Assembly (NCBI RefSeq): GCF_007993045.1
Contig: NZ_VOOR01000031.1
Coordinates: 1 to 64,000, forward strand
Reading direction: 5' to 3'
Length of the DNA: 64,000 nt
From: Phaeodactylibacter luteus
GTDB taxonomy: Bacteria > Bacteroidota > Bacteroidia > Chitinophagales > Saprospiraceae
Below the pieces are notes generated by a model, which made no database searches, was not told the origin of the DNA, and saw nothing but the letters and a program-made list of their open reading frames with translations. Each line of letters opens with the position of its first letter. Within the stretch, counting starts at the first letter, position 1. The position numbers and the translations under genes are program-made. Positions 23,591 to 32,434 of the stretch are shown here, piece by piece.

Positions 23591-24781
23591 TTAGCGGACC
23601 TGCCCATTGCCATAAACCATCCATTTGTTTGAAACCAGCTGCCCCGTGCTGACAGGCCCCCTTGCATGCAGCTTTTGGGTGCTGATGGCAATCTCTGCCC
23701 CCATGCCGAGCTGCCCGCCATCTGTGAACCGGGTAGATGCATTGTGGTAAACCGCTGCGCAGTCTGCCCCTTCTAAAAAGGACCGGGCCTCCTGCTCATC
23801 ATCAGAAACGATGCTGGCACTGTGCCCTCCGCTGTACTTGTTGATCATAGCTATGGCTTCTGCCATGCTGCCTACTACCTTGAGCACAATTTTATGCGAA
23901 AGGAACTCTTCGTAATACACCGATTCCGGGACAGGCTGCACAGCCGGGTGGGCGCCCGCCCATCCGGCTTCGTCGGCTACAACTTCCAGCCCTGCAGCCG
24001 ACAAGTCGCCCAGTAATTGCTGCAGTTTCCCCTCCAGGCCCTCCCATGAACGGTCGATAAGGACTTTGTCCAAGGCATTGCAGACACTGATGCGGCTCTT
24101 CCCGTTGCGGATGATGGAGAGTGCCATGCCATAGTCGGCTGCAGCACTTACGTAAAGGAAATTGTTGCCCCGCCCGCTCACGATGACCGGTATTTGGCTG
24201 TGCTCCCTGACAAAGTTGATCAGGCGCTCCCCCCCCCTTGGGATGATCAAGTCAAAGCGGTGTGGGTTTTCCCGGATCAGCTGTTGGGTAGCCCCTCTGT
24301 CCAACTGCAGGTAGTTGACAAAGCCGGGGCCGACATCATGAGCCGCTAGGGCTTCCTGCCAAAATTCAGCAAGCAGCAAGTTGGTGTTCAAGGCTTCCTT
24401 GCCCCCCTTGAGCCAGATCCGGTTGCCTGCTTTGAAAGCAGTGGCCGCGGCTTCGATAGTCACATCGGGGCGGGATTCGTAAATGATAAGGATTTTCCCA
24501 AAAGGGACCGTCTGATTGACCACCCGCATGCCATTGGGGTGGTCAAAACGGTAAAGCTCCCTCCCGACAGGGTCTGGCAGGGCTGCGGTCTGCAAGCAGG
24601 CTTCGGCCATACCCCTCACCTTCTCCGGCCCAGTCTTGAGGCGGTCGAACATCGACTCGTCCCCGCCCTTATAAGCGGCCAAGTCTTTGGCGTTGGCCGC
24701 AATAATAGCTTCCTCCTGTGCTGTAATTATACGGGCCAGGGCCTTCAGCACCTGATCCTTTTTGCTCCCGATATCCGTCAT
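23591..24781 (-). CDS. proA: Glutamate-5-semialdehyde dehydrogenase (gamma-glutamyl phosphate reductase)
   Basis: This is a 396-residue NADPH-dependent dehydrogenase for the second step of proline synthesis. The catalytic cysteine is Cys234 in SRISVCNALDK; IYESRPDVT and the PRGGERL motif are typical of ProA. The open frame continues 211 codons upstream, but that part is not ProA-like, so I start at the ATG of MTDIGSKKDQ. A promoter box inside a palindrome lies about 40 bp upstream. It heads the proA-proB-cyclotransferase operon. Confidence 0.96.
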   Translation of the reverse strand: MTDIGSKKDQVLKALARIITAQEEAIIAANAKDLAAYKGGDESMFDRLKTGPEKVRGMAEACLQTAALPDPVGRELYRFDHPNGMRVVNQTVPFGKILIIYESRPDVTIEAAATAFKAGNRIWLKGGKEALNTNLLLAEFWQEALAAHDVGPGFVNYLQLDRGATQQLIRENPHRFDLIIPRGGERLINFVREHSQIPVIVSGRGNNFLYVSAAADYGMALSIIRNGKSRISVCNALDKVLIDRSWEGLEGKLQQLLGDLSAAGLEVVADEAGWAGAHPAVQPVPESVYYEEFLSHKIVLKVVGSMAEAIAMINKYSGGHSASIVSDDEQEARSFLEGADCAAVYHNASTRFTDGGQLGMGAEIAISTQKLHARGPVSTGQLVSNKWMVYGNGQVR

Positions 24782-24790
24782 ATTGTGCCT

Positions 24791-24843
24791 GTTCTGGTCC
24801 TGGCCCAATCGCCAGAACGGCACAAATATAAACCTTTTGTGCC
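24791..24843 (-). promoter_or_regulatory. proA operon promoter with palindrome and leader hairpin
   Basis: On the minus strand a perfect -7 box TATATTTG (24829 to 24822) sits inside an inverted repeat GGCACAAA/TTTGTGCC (24819-24843). Just downstream GTTCTGG/CCAGAAC (24791-24818) forms a leader hairpin ending 10 nt before the ATG. The palindrome over the -7 box is a candidate operator; the leader hairpin could affect translation. No regulator is known. Confidence 0.5.
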
Positions 24844-24984
24844 CCCTGCCATAAGGGGCAGCTATAAGGGTGAGGCCGTAAAACCCTGTGTGCTGCCCCG
24901 CCCTAAAACAAAGGCCAGCTGCTGTGGTGGGGCATAGGGGTACCGGGGCCTGCACAATGGAAAATCCATCATTTTTTAGGAGGG

Positions 24985-25509
24985 CTACCAGTTTTCCCAA
25001 AAGCGCCAGCCGCCTTGGCCAGCCCGGTTGCCCCTTTTCAGCCATTTGCGCTTGACGACGACGTAGCGCAGGGAGATGCCCGTTTGCGAGTAAAAGGTGC
25101 GCGCCCCCCCAACCAGGTTCACTGCAGGCTTGAAGTCCCAAGACAAGTTGAGGCGGCCAAGGGAGAGCTCTATGCCCCCAATAAAAGTAAGCCCAAAAGG
25201 GTTGCGGTAGGGGCTGCCCTCCACATCGGCCGCTTCCCAGCCCCAACCTTTGTGCAGCCCTCCACCTGCGTACAGATTGAGGCGGCGGGTAAGGAAAGGC
25301 ATGTGCTGTTCCCCCAAGAGGGTGAGCAGCACCTCTTCCCGTTGCAGGCTGCTTTGGGCAATCAGCTCTGCTGTGGTTTTCTTGGCCAGCCGCTGCTTGA
25401 AAGTAAGCCCCCAATCTGTGCCCAAACGCACGCCAAAGGCAGAATCATAAGACTGGGCCGCAACCGGAAGGGCGCTCAGCAGGAGCAAGAAGGCATACAG
25501 TATTTTCAT
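24985..25509 (-). CDS. Secreted outer-membrane-like protein, unknown function
   Basis: This 174-residue protein has a clear signal peptide (MKILYAFLLLLSALPVAAQ). It then has a pattern of amphipathic strands (AFGVRLGTDWGLTFKQRL; RRLNLYAGGGLHKGWGW; SLRYVVVKRKW) resembling a small eight-stranded outer-membrane barrel. I do not recognise a family. It starts at the second ATG of the frame, before the signal peptide. It stands alone between proA and the coiled-coil gene. Confidence 0.7.
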   Translation of the reverse strand: MKILYAFLLLLSALPVAAQSYDSAFGVRLGTDWGLTFKQRLAKKTTAELIAQSSLQREEVLLTLLGEQHMPFLTRRLNLYAGGGLHKGWGWEAADVEGSPYRNPFGLTFIGGIELSLGRLNLSWDFKPAVNLVGGARTFYSQTGISLRYVVVKRKWLKRGNRAGQGGWRFWENW

Positions 25510-25590
25510 ATTGAGCCGCTTTTTAGTACACAGGAGAGCAGAACGCAAACCGGCACCGGGAAAGTATATCCCGGTGCCGGTTCTACAGCA

Positions 25591-25650
25591 AGTGCTTGTT
25601 GGGGTTTACCCTTCGGGCTGCTCTTGCCAAATTTTGTCCTGCGCTCCGTT
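25591..25650 (+). repeat. Partial family C element (C3)
   Basis: About 60 bp resemble the complement of the right end of C1, including the TTTACCCTTCGGGCTGCTCT block and the CAAATTTTGTCCTGC inner repeat. Only one end is present. It lies downstream of the coiled-coil membrane gene and just before the start of the barrel-like gene. Confidence 0.55.
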
Positions 25651-25685
25651 GTCCTCCCTCCTGCCAAAGCCTTGGCCAGGGAAGG

Positions 25686-26717
25686 CTAATCAAAAAAGCT
25701 GTCGTATTGGTTCTTATGGCCAGTTTCCCTGACCGGCTGCTTCAGGGGCGCGTTGAGGTCCAGTACTTCCGCATCGTTTTCTGCCTTGGACAAAAGGCTG
25801 TACTTTTCCTCCCCAAGGATAAGGGAAGTCCCTTCTTTTTCCCACTGCTCCAGCATCTTCATGCCCTCCTCCTCGAAAATCCCGTTCTGGAGGTCTATGC
25901 TGTTCATAAAATTGGAAGACAGCTCCATGAAGCGGTCCATCTCCCCTACCTTATTGGCCACATCGTCCGTAATGGCTTCCATGGCAGCGTCGAACATCGC
26001 CCGCCTGTCGGGGTCTCCTGAGATGATGCTCATAGCACTGTTCATGGCTCCGTGGCTGGCGTGTATCGCTTTGCGCTCTTGCTCCTTTATCATCACCTGA
26101 TCCTGAATATCTTCAGCCAGGATGAGGGAGTTCTCATGCATTTTAGTCAGTACCCGGTACAAGACTTCCATTTTTTTGTAGAGGTCTTCCAAGCGGACAT
26201 TAGACTCTTTCAACCTGCCGGCCTTTCTAGACTTCAAGATCATCACCGTCTGTTTGTTGCTCGCTTTGGCTTTGCTGGCCAGCTGCAAGTTGGCATGTAT
26301 CTCCTTTTTATTGTTGTGGATAAGCTCCTGCAGCTTGTGCATTTGCCCGCGGAGGATGTTGATCTGCTTTTCCATTTTCAGCACCTTGCCCTTGAGGTCG
26401 CTCACATAGTTCTTGAGTATGCCAATGGGGTCAAGCTCCACAAACAAGCCGGTGATCCAGCGCATGATGCTGCGGTACATATACCCCACGAGGTTGCGCA
26501 TCCGGGGGTCGAGCACCATATAAACGATGGCTGCCAGCACCGCCAGCATGCCCGCCAGGTAGAGTGTATTTTGGGCTAGATCGATTAGCACGGGCAGCGC
26601 ACTGGCAAAGAGATAGCCCCCGCCTAGAATGAGGGCACCTAAAAAGACAGCACCGGTCACGCCTTCTGGCCGCTTCCAAAAAGGCTTGCGCTTGGGCGCA
26701 TTATTCAGTTGGTCCAT
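25686..26717 (-). CDS. Membrane-anchored coiled-coil protein, unknown function
   Basis: This 343-residue protein has two N-terminal membrane segments (about 22-42 and 50-72). A long charged helical region (about 100-230, for example KVLKMEKQINILRGQMHK) with coiled-coil character follows, then a more variable acidic C-terminus ending YDSFFD. It has no enzymatic motif and only general similarity in layout to PspA/IM30-like helical proteins. The ATG of MDQLNNAPKR is chosen. It is divergent from the GT2 operon across about 150 bp. Confidence 0.75.
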   Translation of the reverse strand: MDQLNNAPKRKPFWKRPEGVTGAVFLGALILGGGYLFASALPVLIDLAQNTLYLAGMLAVLAAIVYMVLDPRMRNLVGYMYRSIMRWITGLFVELDPIGILKNYVSDLKGKVLKMEKQINILRGQMHKLQELIHNNKKEIHANLQLASKAKASNKQTVMILKSRKAGRLKESNVRLEDLYKKMEVLYRVLTKMHENSLILAEDIQDQVMIKEQERKAIHASHGAMNSAMSIISGDPDRRAMFDAAMEAITDDVANKVGEMDRFMELSSNFMNSIDLQNGIFEEEGMKMLEQWEKEGTSLILGEEKYSLLSKAENDAEVLDLNAPLKQPVRETGHKNQYDSFFD

Positions 26718-26841
26718 GAAAAATTCAATTCGGTTATCCGGAATGCCCGGCACACAAAGAAAACAATTTTAGCCGGGCTGTACAACCGGCTGCGCCCTCA
26801 AAGAAAAGCCTTCTTCTTTCCCCATTTCAAGCGCCGGGCAT

Positions 26842-26849
26842 TATCTTCG
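26842..26849 (+). promoter_or_regulatory. Possible -7 box of the GT2 operon
   Basis: TATCTTCG differs from TAnnTTTG at one base and lies 21 nt before the GT2 ATG, in the divergent region shared with the coiled-coil gene. Confidence 0.35.
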
Positions 26850-26870
26850 CCCGGAGCCAACCAAAGAGCC

Positions 26871-27590
26871 ATGACGACCTTCGACGTAACCATACCTGTG
26901 CTGAACGAAGAAGCCACCCTGCAGCAGCAGGTGCGCACCCTGCACCAGTTCCTCCAACTGCACTTCCCTACGCCCGGCCAATGGCGCATCGTCATTGCTG
27001 ACAACGGCTCGGCCGACCGCACCCCTTTGCTCGGGAAAGAACTGGCCGAAGCCTTGACGGAAGTCGTTTTCCTGAAAGTGCCGCGCAAAGGCGTTGGGCT
27101 GGCCCTTAAAACCTCCTGGTCTCAATCCACAGCCGATATCGTCGGTTATATGGACCTGGACCTCGCTACCGGCCTGCCCCATTTCCTGGAAGCCTTCCAA
27201 GCCTTGACGGAAGGCGGCTACGAGCTGGTCTACGCTTCCCGCCTCCACCCCAAGTCTAGAGTGATCAACCGCCCTTTCAAAAGGGAAGTGGCCAGCCGGG
27301 GCTTCAATTTGCTGCTCAAGGCTTACCTCGGGGTGAAATTCTCCGACGGCATGTGCGGCTTCAAATGGCTCAAACGGGATATTTTCCAAGACCTCTACGA
27401 GGCGGGCGCCCAAAACGATGGCTGGTTTTTCTCCACAGAGCTGCTGACAACTGCCGAATGGCTGGGCAAGCGCATCTTCGAGCTGCCCGTAACATGGACG
27501 GACGACGTGAGCAGCAGCCGGGTTGAAATCTTGCCCCTCGCCAAACGCTACATCAACGCTATGATCGCATTGAAAAAGAAACAACCATGA
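26871..27590 (+). CDS. Family 2 glycosyltransferase (dolichol-phosphate-sugar-synthase-like)
   Basis: This 239-residue GT-A enzyme has opening VTIPVLNEEATL, nucleotide-site VIADNGSADRT and metal-binding DLD at Asp95-Asp97 (VGYMDLDLATG). The acceptor region WTDDVSSSRV is near the end. The sequence resembles dolichyl-phosphate glucosyltransferases, and it lacks membrane helices. The ATG of MTTFDVTIPV is chosen; the upstream frame overlaps the divergent promoter. Its TGA overlaps the next ATG (ATGA). It is the first gene of a five-gene operon. Confidence 0.92.
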   Translation: MTTFDVTIPVLNEEATLQQQVRTLHQFLQLHFPTPGQWRIVIADNGSADRTPLLGKELAEALTEVVFLKVPRKGVGLALKTSWSQSTADIVGYMDLDLATGLPHFLEAFQALTEGGYELVYASRLHPKSRVINRPFKREVASRGFNLLLKAYLGVKFSDGMCGFKWLKRDIFQDLYEAGAQNDGWFFSTELLTTAEWLGKRIFELPVTWTDDVSSSRVEILPLAKRYINAMIALKKKQP

Positions 27591-28516
27591 CCTTAAACAC
27601 CCCTGAGCTCATCCTTGGCACGGCCATGTGGGGCTGGACCACCTCTAGGGAGAACGCCTTTGCCCTCCTCGACCGGTTCTACCAAAGAGGCGGGCGGGCT
27701 GTGGATGCCGCTACCAATTACCCCATCAACAAAAAACCGGAAGATTTCCGCAAAGCGGAACAAATCCTGCTCGAATGGGCCAAAGCGCACGGCGTGGAAG
27801 ACCTCCGCATCATGATGAAGGTCGGAAGCCTCAACAATATGCGCACCCCAGACCACAACCTCAGCATGAGCTTCCTCCTCATACTATTCGATGAGTACCG
27901 CAATGCTTTTGGGGACAACCTGCACACTATGATGGTGCATTGGGACAACCGCGACAGCCGGGCTGCCATCGCCCACACCATCAATGCCCTAAAACTGATG
28001 AACGACATGGGGGCTGAGGTAGGGCTCTCTGGCATACAGCACCCGGAGCACTACGCTGCTCTTGGAGAGGAAAAAGGGCTGGCGTTCCGCATTCAGATCA
28101 AGCACAACCTCCTCCACTCTGATTACAACCGCTACACCCCCTTCCATGGCCGGCCCCGGTTTATTGCCTATGGGGTCAATGCCGGCGGGCTCAAGCTCAA
28201 TGTAGCCGACTATGGCCCGGGCAGCTCGCTCACGGCCAGAGGCGGCAGCCCTAAAACTGCCGAGCCCATCGTGCAGCGCCTGCGGCAAGCTATTGCAGAA
28301 GCCAATACCGTGAAGGGCCGCCCTGCTGTACAGACCATGAACCACTGTGGTATGGCCTACGCCTGGCATAGCCCTGATATGGGCGGCATCCTGATCGGCC
28401 CTTCTAGCACTGGACAGCTCGATGCTTCTCTTGACTTTGCCCGTGCGCTACAAACCCATGATTATTCCGGGTTATACCAGCAATTGCGCCAGATCGCCCA
28501 ATCCTCAACACCATGA
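27587..28516 (+). CDS. Aldo/keto reductase family oxidoreductase
   Basis: This 309-residue (alpha/beta)8 barrel protein has the catalytic tetrad Asp40 and Tyr45 (AVDAATNYP), Lys78 (IMMKVG) and His118 (TMMVHWDNRD). These enzymes reduce carbonyls with NAD(P)H; here a sugar or nucleotide-sugar intermediate is plausible from the neighbours. ATGA overlaps at both ends show tight coupling with the GT2 and FAD oxidoreductase genes. Confidence 0.9.
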   Translation: MTLNTPELILGTAMWGWTTSRENAFALLDRFYQRGGRAVDAATNYPINKKPEDFRKAEQILLEWAKAHGVEDLRIMMKVGSLNNMRTPDHNLSMSFLLILFDEYRNAFGDNLHTMMVHWDNRDSRAAIAHTINALKLMNDMGAEVGLSGIQHPEHYAALGEEKGLAFRIQIKHNLLHSDYNRYTPFHGRPRFIAYGVNAGGLKLNVADYGPGSSLTARGGSPKTAEPIVQRLRQAIAEANTVKGRPAVQTMNHCGMAYAWHSPDMGGILIGPSSTGQLDASLDFARALQTHDYSGLYQQLRQIAQSSTP

Positions 28517-29655
28517 AGGCAGCGCCCGAACAGTACGACTTCCTCGTAGTAGGCGGCGGCATCTTCGGGATTTACGCTGCCCTGTACCTTTCCCGCAAGG
28601 GGATGAGGGTCCTGCTTGTAGAAAGGGAGAAAGAACTGCTCAAAAAAGCCTCCATCGTCAATCAGGCCAGGCTGCACAGTGGCTACCACTACCCCCGCAG
28701 CGTGGCTACCGCACTGATGTCTGATGACAATAAAGCCCGTTTCACCCAAGACCATAAAGATTTCATCAACTTCGAGTTCGAGAAATACTACGCCATTGAC
28801 CGCTTCGGCTCCTTTACGGATGCTGCACAGTTCGAGCGCTTCTGTGCCTTCATAGGCATACGGTGCGAACGCGTGCGGGAACACCCTTACTTCAACTTCC
28901 ACCGTTTGGAAGCCCTCTACGCCACCACCGAGTACACCTTCGACCCCATATTGATCGCCAACTATTACCGGGAGCAGCTGAAAAGCGCCCCAAAGGTGAA
29001 GGCTGCAATGTCTACCGAGGTACAGCGGGCAGAAGCCTACAGCACAGGGTGGGAAGTTGAGCTGTCGCCCAAAGGGGGTGCCCCTTACCTGATCCATGCA
29101 GCGCAAGTGGTCAACGCGACCTATGCCGGGAGCAATCTGATCAACCGCACCTTCGGGGCGAGGGACATCGACCTGATGCACGAAATCTCAGAGATGGCTT
29201 TTGTCAGCTCGCCCCAAATCAGAGATATCGGGCTGACCGTTATGGACGGGCCTTTTGGGTCTATCATGCCTTACGGCAAATCTGGCCTGCTCTCGCTATC
29301 GAGCGTAGCCTACACCCACCATAAAGTGTCGTACAACAACCTGCCGGCCTTCGACTGCCAGGCGCAGAACCCAGACTGCAGGCCGGGCGCGCTTTCAGTC
29401 TGCAACGCTTGCCCGGCCCGGCCAAAGAGCAATTACCAGAAAATGCTGGGGCAGATCCGGCATTACTTCAGCAGCCAAGTGGCCTTTCAGTACATGACCT
29501 CCATGTATACCGTCAAATCTAAGCTAAAAGCCAATTTCATTGACGATGGGCGGCCCACCGAGATTGCTCTCCTCCTAGAAAATCCGCCTTTTTATTGCAT
29601 ATTTGCTGGCAAAATCAACTCCATTTACGAAATCGAAAAAGTCTTGGCTATCTAA
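28513..29655 (+). CDS. FAD-dependent oxidoreductase with four-cysteine motif
   Basis: This 380-residue protein is of the D-amino-acid-oxidase (DAO) superfamily. The Rossmann motif is GGGIFGIYAAL (residues 14-24) with the acidic end of beta-2 in VLLVEREKE. A cysteine cluster Cys282, Cys289, Cys297, Cys300 (CX6CX7CX2C) lies in the C-terminal half. It could hold an Fe-S cluster or zinc, which is unusual for DAO proteins. The substrate is unknown. It overlaps the upstream aldo/keto reductase gene by ATGA and precedes the deiminase gene by 31 bp. Confidence 0.87.
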   Translation: MKAAPEQYDFLVVGGGIFGIYAALYLSRKGMRVLLVEREKELLKKASIVNQARLHSGYHYPRSVATALMSDDNKARFTQDHKDFINFEFEKYYAIDRFGSFTDAAQFERFCAFIGIRCERVREHPYFNFHRLEALYATTEYTFDPILIANYYREQLKSAPKVKAAMSTEVQRAEAYSTGWEVELSPKGGAPYLIHAAQVVNATYAGSNLINRTFGARDIDLMHEISEMAFVSSPQIRDIGLTVMDGPFGSIMPYGKSGLLSLSSVAYTHHKVSYNNLPAFDCQAQNPDCRPGALSVCNACPARPKSNYQKMLGQIRHYFSSQVAFQYMTSMYTVKSKLKANFIDDGRPTEIALLLENPPFYCIFAGKINSIYEIEKVLAI

Positions 29656-29686
29656 ATAGACTGTATAGCCAAAAAACCCTAACCAC

Positions 29687-30943
29687 ATGGCCAAAGTATC
29701 CGTCTCCTCTGAAATCGGTGCCCTGAAACGGGTCATCGTTCACCGGCCTGACGAAGGCATCGCGCGCATTTCCCCCAAACGGGCAGAAGAGCTGCTGTTC
29801 GACGATATTGTCTACCTGCCACAGATGCAGGAAGAGCATGACGTGTTTACCGAAGTCCTTGCCCACTTCCTAGGGGCAGGCAACGTCCTGGAAATCGAGC
29901 AGCTCCTGTATGAAGCCCTCGAAGCCGACGAAGGGGACAAGCTGGAAATGATCGCTAAAATCATCGACTACGAAGAACTGCCACAGTCTTATGGCGACCT
30001 CCTCATCCCCTTGGACAATAGGGCCCTTACCGAGACCCTCGTCACCGGCTACCTTGCGGAAAAAGACCTCATCCTCTTCGACCCCATCCCCAACTTCATT
30101 TTCACCCGCGATATCGCAGTGACCGTCAATGGCCACGTCATCATTACCAAAGCCGCCAAAGAAGCCCGCTTTCGCGAAAACTTCCTGACGCGCTTCATCT
30201 TTTGGGCCCACCCCATCTTCCGGGAACTGGGCAAAGCCGGCCGCATCATCAACCTCAACAACGTAGAGCATTTCCCTCCTTCCCCCAAAAGGGAAATGGT
30301 CAGTATCGAAGGCGGCGACGTGATGATCATCAATCAGGACTACCTCCTCATCGGCTGTAGTGAGCGTACTACCGCTCATGCTATCCGCAGCCTGCGCGAT
30401 GTCCTTTTCGAGAAAGGCGTGGTCAAGCATGTCGTGCAGGTCAACATCCCTACCGACCGCAGCTATATGCACATCGATACCATCTTCACGCAGATCAACC
30501 ATCACCATGTGGTCGCCTTCAAACCTATCGTGCTCGACGGGCTGGGCTCTTACGTGGAGGTCTTTGCGCAAAGCGGAGCTACCCGCCAATACCCTTCGAT
30601 CAAGGAGTTTTTCCTTTCTGAGATCAGCCCCAATATGACGTTCATCCTCAGCGGGGAAGGCGAATCGCCCTATCAAGACCGGGAGCAGTGGACCGACGGC
30701 TGCAACCTTGTAGCCATCAAGCCAGGGGTAGCCCTGACCTACGACCGCAACCCCTATACCGAAAAAGCTTTCCGAAAAGCCGGTTACCAGATCATTCATG
30801 CCCACACGCTGCTGCAGGCTTTCAAAGATGGCTCCCTCAAGCCTGAAGAGGTGGAGAACACCATCATCACCTTGCCGAGCAACGAGCTTTCGAGGGCCCG
30901 CGGTGGCTCCCACTGTATGACCTGCCCTATTGAACGGGGGTAA
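29687..30943 (+). CDS. Arginine deiminase family protein
   Basis: This 418-residue pentein-fold enzyme has the full catalytic set of arginine deiminase: Asp in FIFTRD (142), EGGD (208-211), His262 in MHIDT, and Cys410 in GGSHCMTCP. It also has the conserved GCSERT segment. The expected reaction is L-arginine to citrulline plus ammonia. No arcB, arcC or arcD is present nearby. Its place between an FAD oxidoreductase and a sugar kinase suggests it may act on a guanidino group of another compound. Confidence 0.88.
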   Translation: MAKVSVSSEIGALKRVIVHRPDEGIARISPKRAEELLFDDIVYLPQMQEEHDVFTEVLAHFLGAGNVLEIEQLLYEALEADEGDKLEMIAKIIDYEELPQSYGDLLIPLDNRALTETLVTGYLAEKDLILFDPIPNFIFTRDIAVTVNGHVIITKAAKEARFRENFLTRFIFWAHPIFRELGKAGRIINLNNVEHFPPSPKREMVSIEGGDVMIINQDYLLIGCSERTTAHAIRSLRDVLFEKGVVKHVVQVNIPTDRSYMHIDTIFTQINHHHVVAFKPIVLDGLGSYVEVFAQSGATRQYPSIKEFFLSEISPNMTFILSGEGESPYQDREQWTDGCNLVAIKPGVALTYDRNPYTEKAFRKAGYQIIHAHTLLQAFKDGSLKPEEVENTIITLPSNELSRARGGSHCMTCPIERG

Positions 30944-30964
30944 ACCATAAACCTTTTTGCGCAC

Positions 30965-31960
30965 ATGAGTATCAGCGACACCTTCAAAGCGTTCCGGGGA
31001 CTGAAAATCCTAATTGTAGGAGATGTAATGATCGACCGCTACCTTACGGGCTCGGCCGACCGCATCTCCCCGGAAGCCCCGGTGCCGGTTGTCCGGCTCC
31101 ATCAGCGGGACGACCGCCTCGGGGGCGCAGCCAATGTGGCGCTCAATATTGCAGCACTGGGCGCCAAGCCCTACCTGTGCACCGTCATTGGGCAAGATGC
31201 TGATGCCGCCAAGCTCGAAGCCCTCATGCCTGAGCAGCAGCTCTCTACCCGTGGGCTCGTCCGCTCTGCCCAACGCCGCACTACCGTCAAGACCCGCATA
31301 CTGGCCGGCAGTCAGCACCTGCTCAGGGTAGATACAGAAGATACACACCCCCTGAGCACCACAGAGGCAGAGCAGCTGTTGACGGCTGTGCGCAGCATCC
31401 TCGAAGCCAAAGCTATTGACGCTATCCTCTTTCAGGACTACAACAAAGGCGTGCTGTCCTACGAGGTCATCAATGCGATCACCCTGGAAGCCGTAAAACG
31501 GGACCTGCCCACTGCAGTTGACCCCAAATTCGACAACTTCTGGGCGTACAAGCACGTCACCCTGTTCAAGCCCAACCTGAAGGAAATTCGGGCTCAAGCC
31601 CCTTTTCCGGTAGACCACAGCCCTGCCTCCTTAGACCGGGCGGCCGCACACATCCGCAGCAAACTAGGCAACCCTTTTACCATCATCACCCTCAGCGAAA
31701 AAGGGGTTTACCTTAATGAGCAGGGGCAGGGGCAGACATTGCCGACCCACCCCCGCTCCATAACAGATGTCTGTGGTGCCGGAGATACCGTTTTTGCCGT
31801 AGCTGGCCTGGGGCTGGCATTGAAACTGCCGCTCCAAGAGATTGCACAGCTGGCCAACCTTGCCGGAGGGCAGGTCTGCGAAAAAGTAGGGGTAGTGCCC
31901 GTCGACCGGGAACAATTGGAAAAAGAATACCGCCTGCTCGGCGAAAAGGGGCGCCTCTGA
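30965..31960 (+). CDS. PfkB-family kinase, heptose-7-phosphate-kinase-like (HldE N-terminal domain type)
   Basis: This 331-residue ribokinase-fold protein has RLGGAANVALNIAALG near the N-terminus and the catalytic base motif GAGD at 271-274 (DVCGAGDTVFAVAG). It resembles the kinase half of HldE/RfaE (D-glycero-beta-D-manno-heptose 7-phosphate kinase) without the adenylyltransferase half. It is the last gene of the operon (21 bp after the deiminase). Role in ADP-heptose/LPS core synthesis is likely by similarity; a different sugar phosphate remains possible. Confidence 0.9.
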   Translation: MSISDTFKAFRGLKILIVGDVMIDRYLTGSADRISPEAPVPVVRLHQRDDRLGGAANVALNIAALGAKPYLCTVIGQDADAAKLEALMPEQQLSTRGLVRSAQRRTTVKTRILAGSQHLLRVDTEDTHPLSTTEAEQLLTAVRSILEAKAIDAILFQDYNKGVLSYEVINAITLEAVKRDLPTAVDPKFDNFWAYKHVTLFKPNLKEIRAQAPFPVDHSPASLDRAAAHIRSKLGNPFTIITLSEKGVYLNEQGQGQTLPTHPRSITDVCGAGDTVFAVAGLGLALKLPLQEIAQLANLAGGQVCEKVGVVPVDREQLEKEYRLLGEKGRL

Positions 31961-32021
31961 TCGGCTGTGTTGCCCCTACAGGCTAAGCGCTTGCCCGACC
32001 CAGCCTGGTGCTTACTTTTAT

Positions 32022-32112
32022 GGGGCCACCCCTGCCTGACGGCACGGGCCGCTACGCTACGGGGCTCGCTGCCCGCTCGGCCCTGACGGGCTTGACACCC
32101 CTCCGCATCGCT
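32022..32112 (+). repeat. Family A repeat, copy A5 (core)
   Basis: The core shows hairpin-type CCCCTGCC...GGCACGGG, the invariant CGGGGCTCGCTGCCCGCTCG block and the GCCC-TGAC-GGGC hairpin. The outer right part is displaced by the family B element starting at 32153. The 31961-32434 gap before the T9SS gene holds only A5 and B3. Confidence 0.75.
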
Positions 32113-32152
32113 TGTCCGGCACCGGCAAAAGAGCCAGCCGCCCCAATGCCTA

Positions 32153-32320
32153 TAGTGCCTCAAGCCATAAATACTTGACACCCCAAGTTTCGTTCTTTTC
32201 CGCCTACTCTTCGTTAAAGGACCGCTCCTTTAGCTCGGGCTAAAGCCGCGAACCTTCGCCTTGATTAGCCGGAAAATAACTTCAACTTAAGTATCAGAGA
32301 TTTATGACTTAAGCCTACTA
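32153..32320 (+). repeat. Family B MITE-like element, copy B3
   Basis: This 168-bp copy has the same orientation as B1. Its left terminal repeat is intact; the right end has a small change (AAGCCTACTA in place of AAGGCACTA) but keeps the CTAG boundary. It is associated with a family A core at the same relative position as B1 is with A1. Confidence 0.8.
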
Positions 32321-32434
32321 GGCTTTTTTGGTTTGCCAAATTGCCAAGTCCGCATCCGGGCTTGCGTTTGCAAATGATATCGCCTAAGTTATTGGATAAA
32401 GATTTCTACCTCTTCATACCCTATCTACTGAATT

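Noticed and set aside
24782-25414. N-terminal extension of the proA frame by 211 codons
   Set aside because: The extra sequence is Trp/Gly/Pro-rich, unlike ProA, and overlaps the barrel-like gene and the promoter; a good ATG with promoter exists at 24781.
29870-30964. Long minus-strand frame (364 codons) opposite the arginine deiminase gene
   Set aside because: Antisense shadow of a highly conserved enzyme; composition has no structure of its own.
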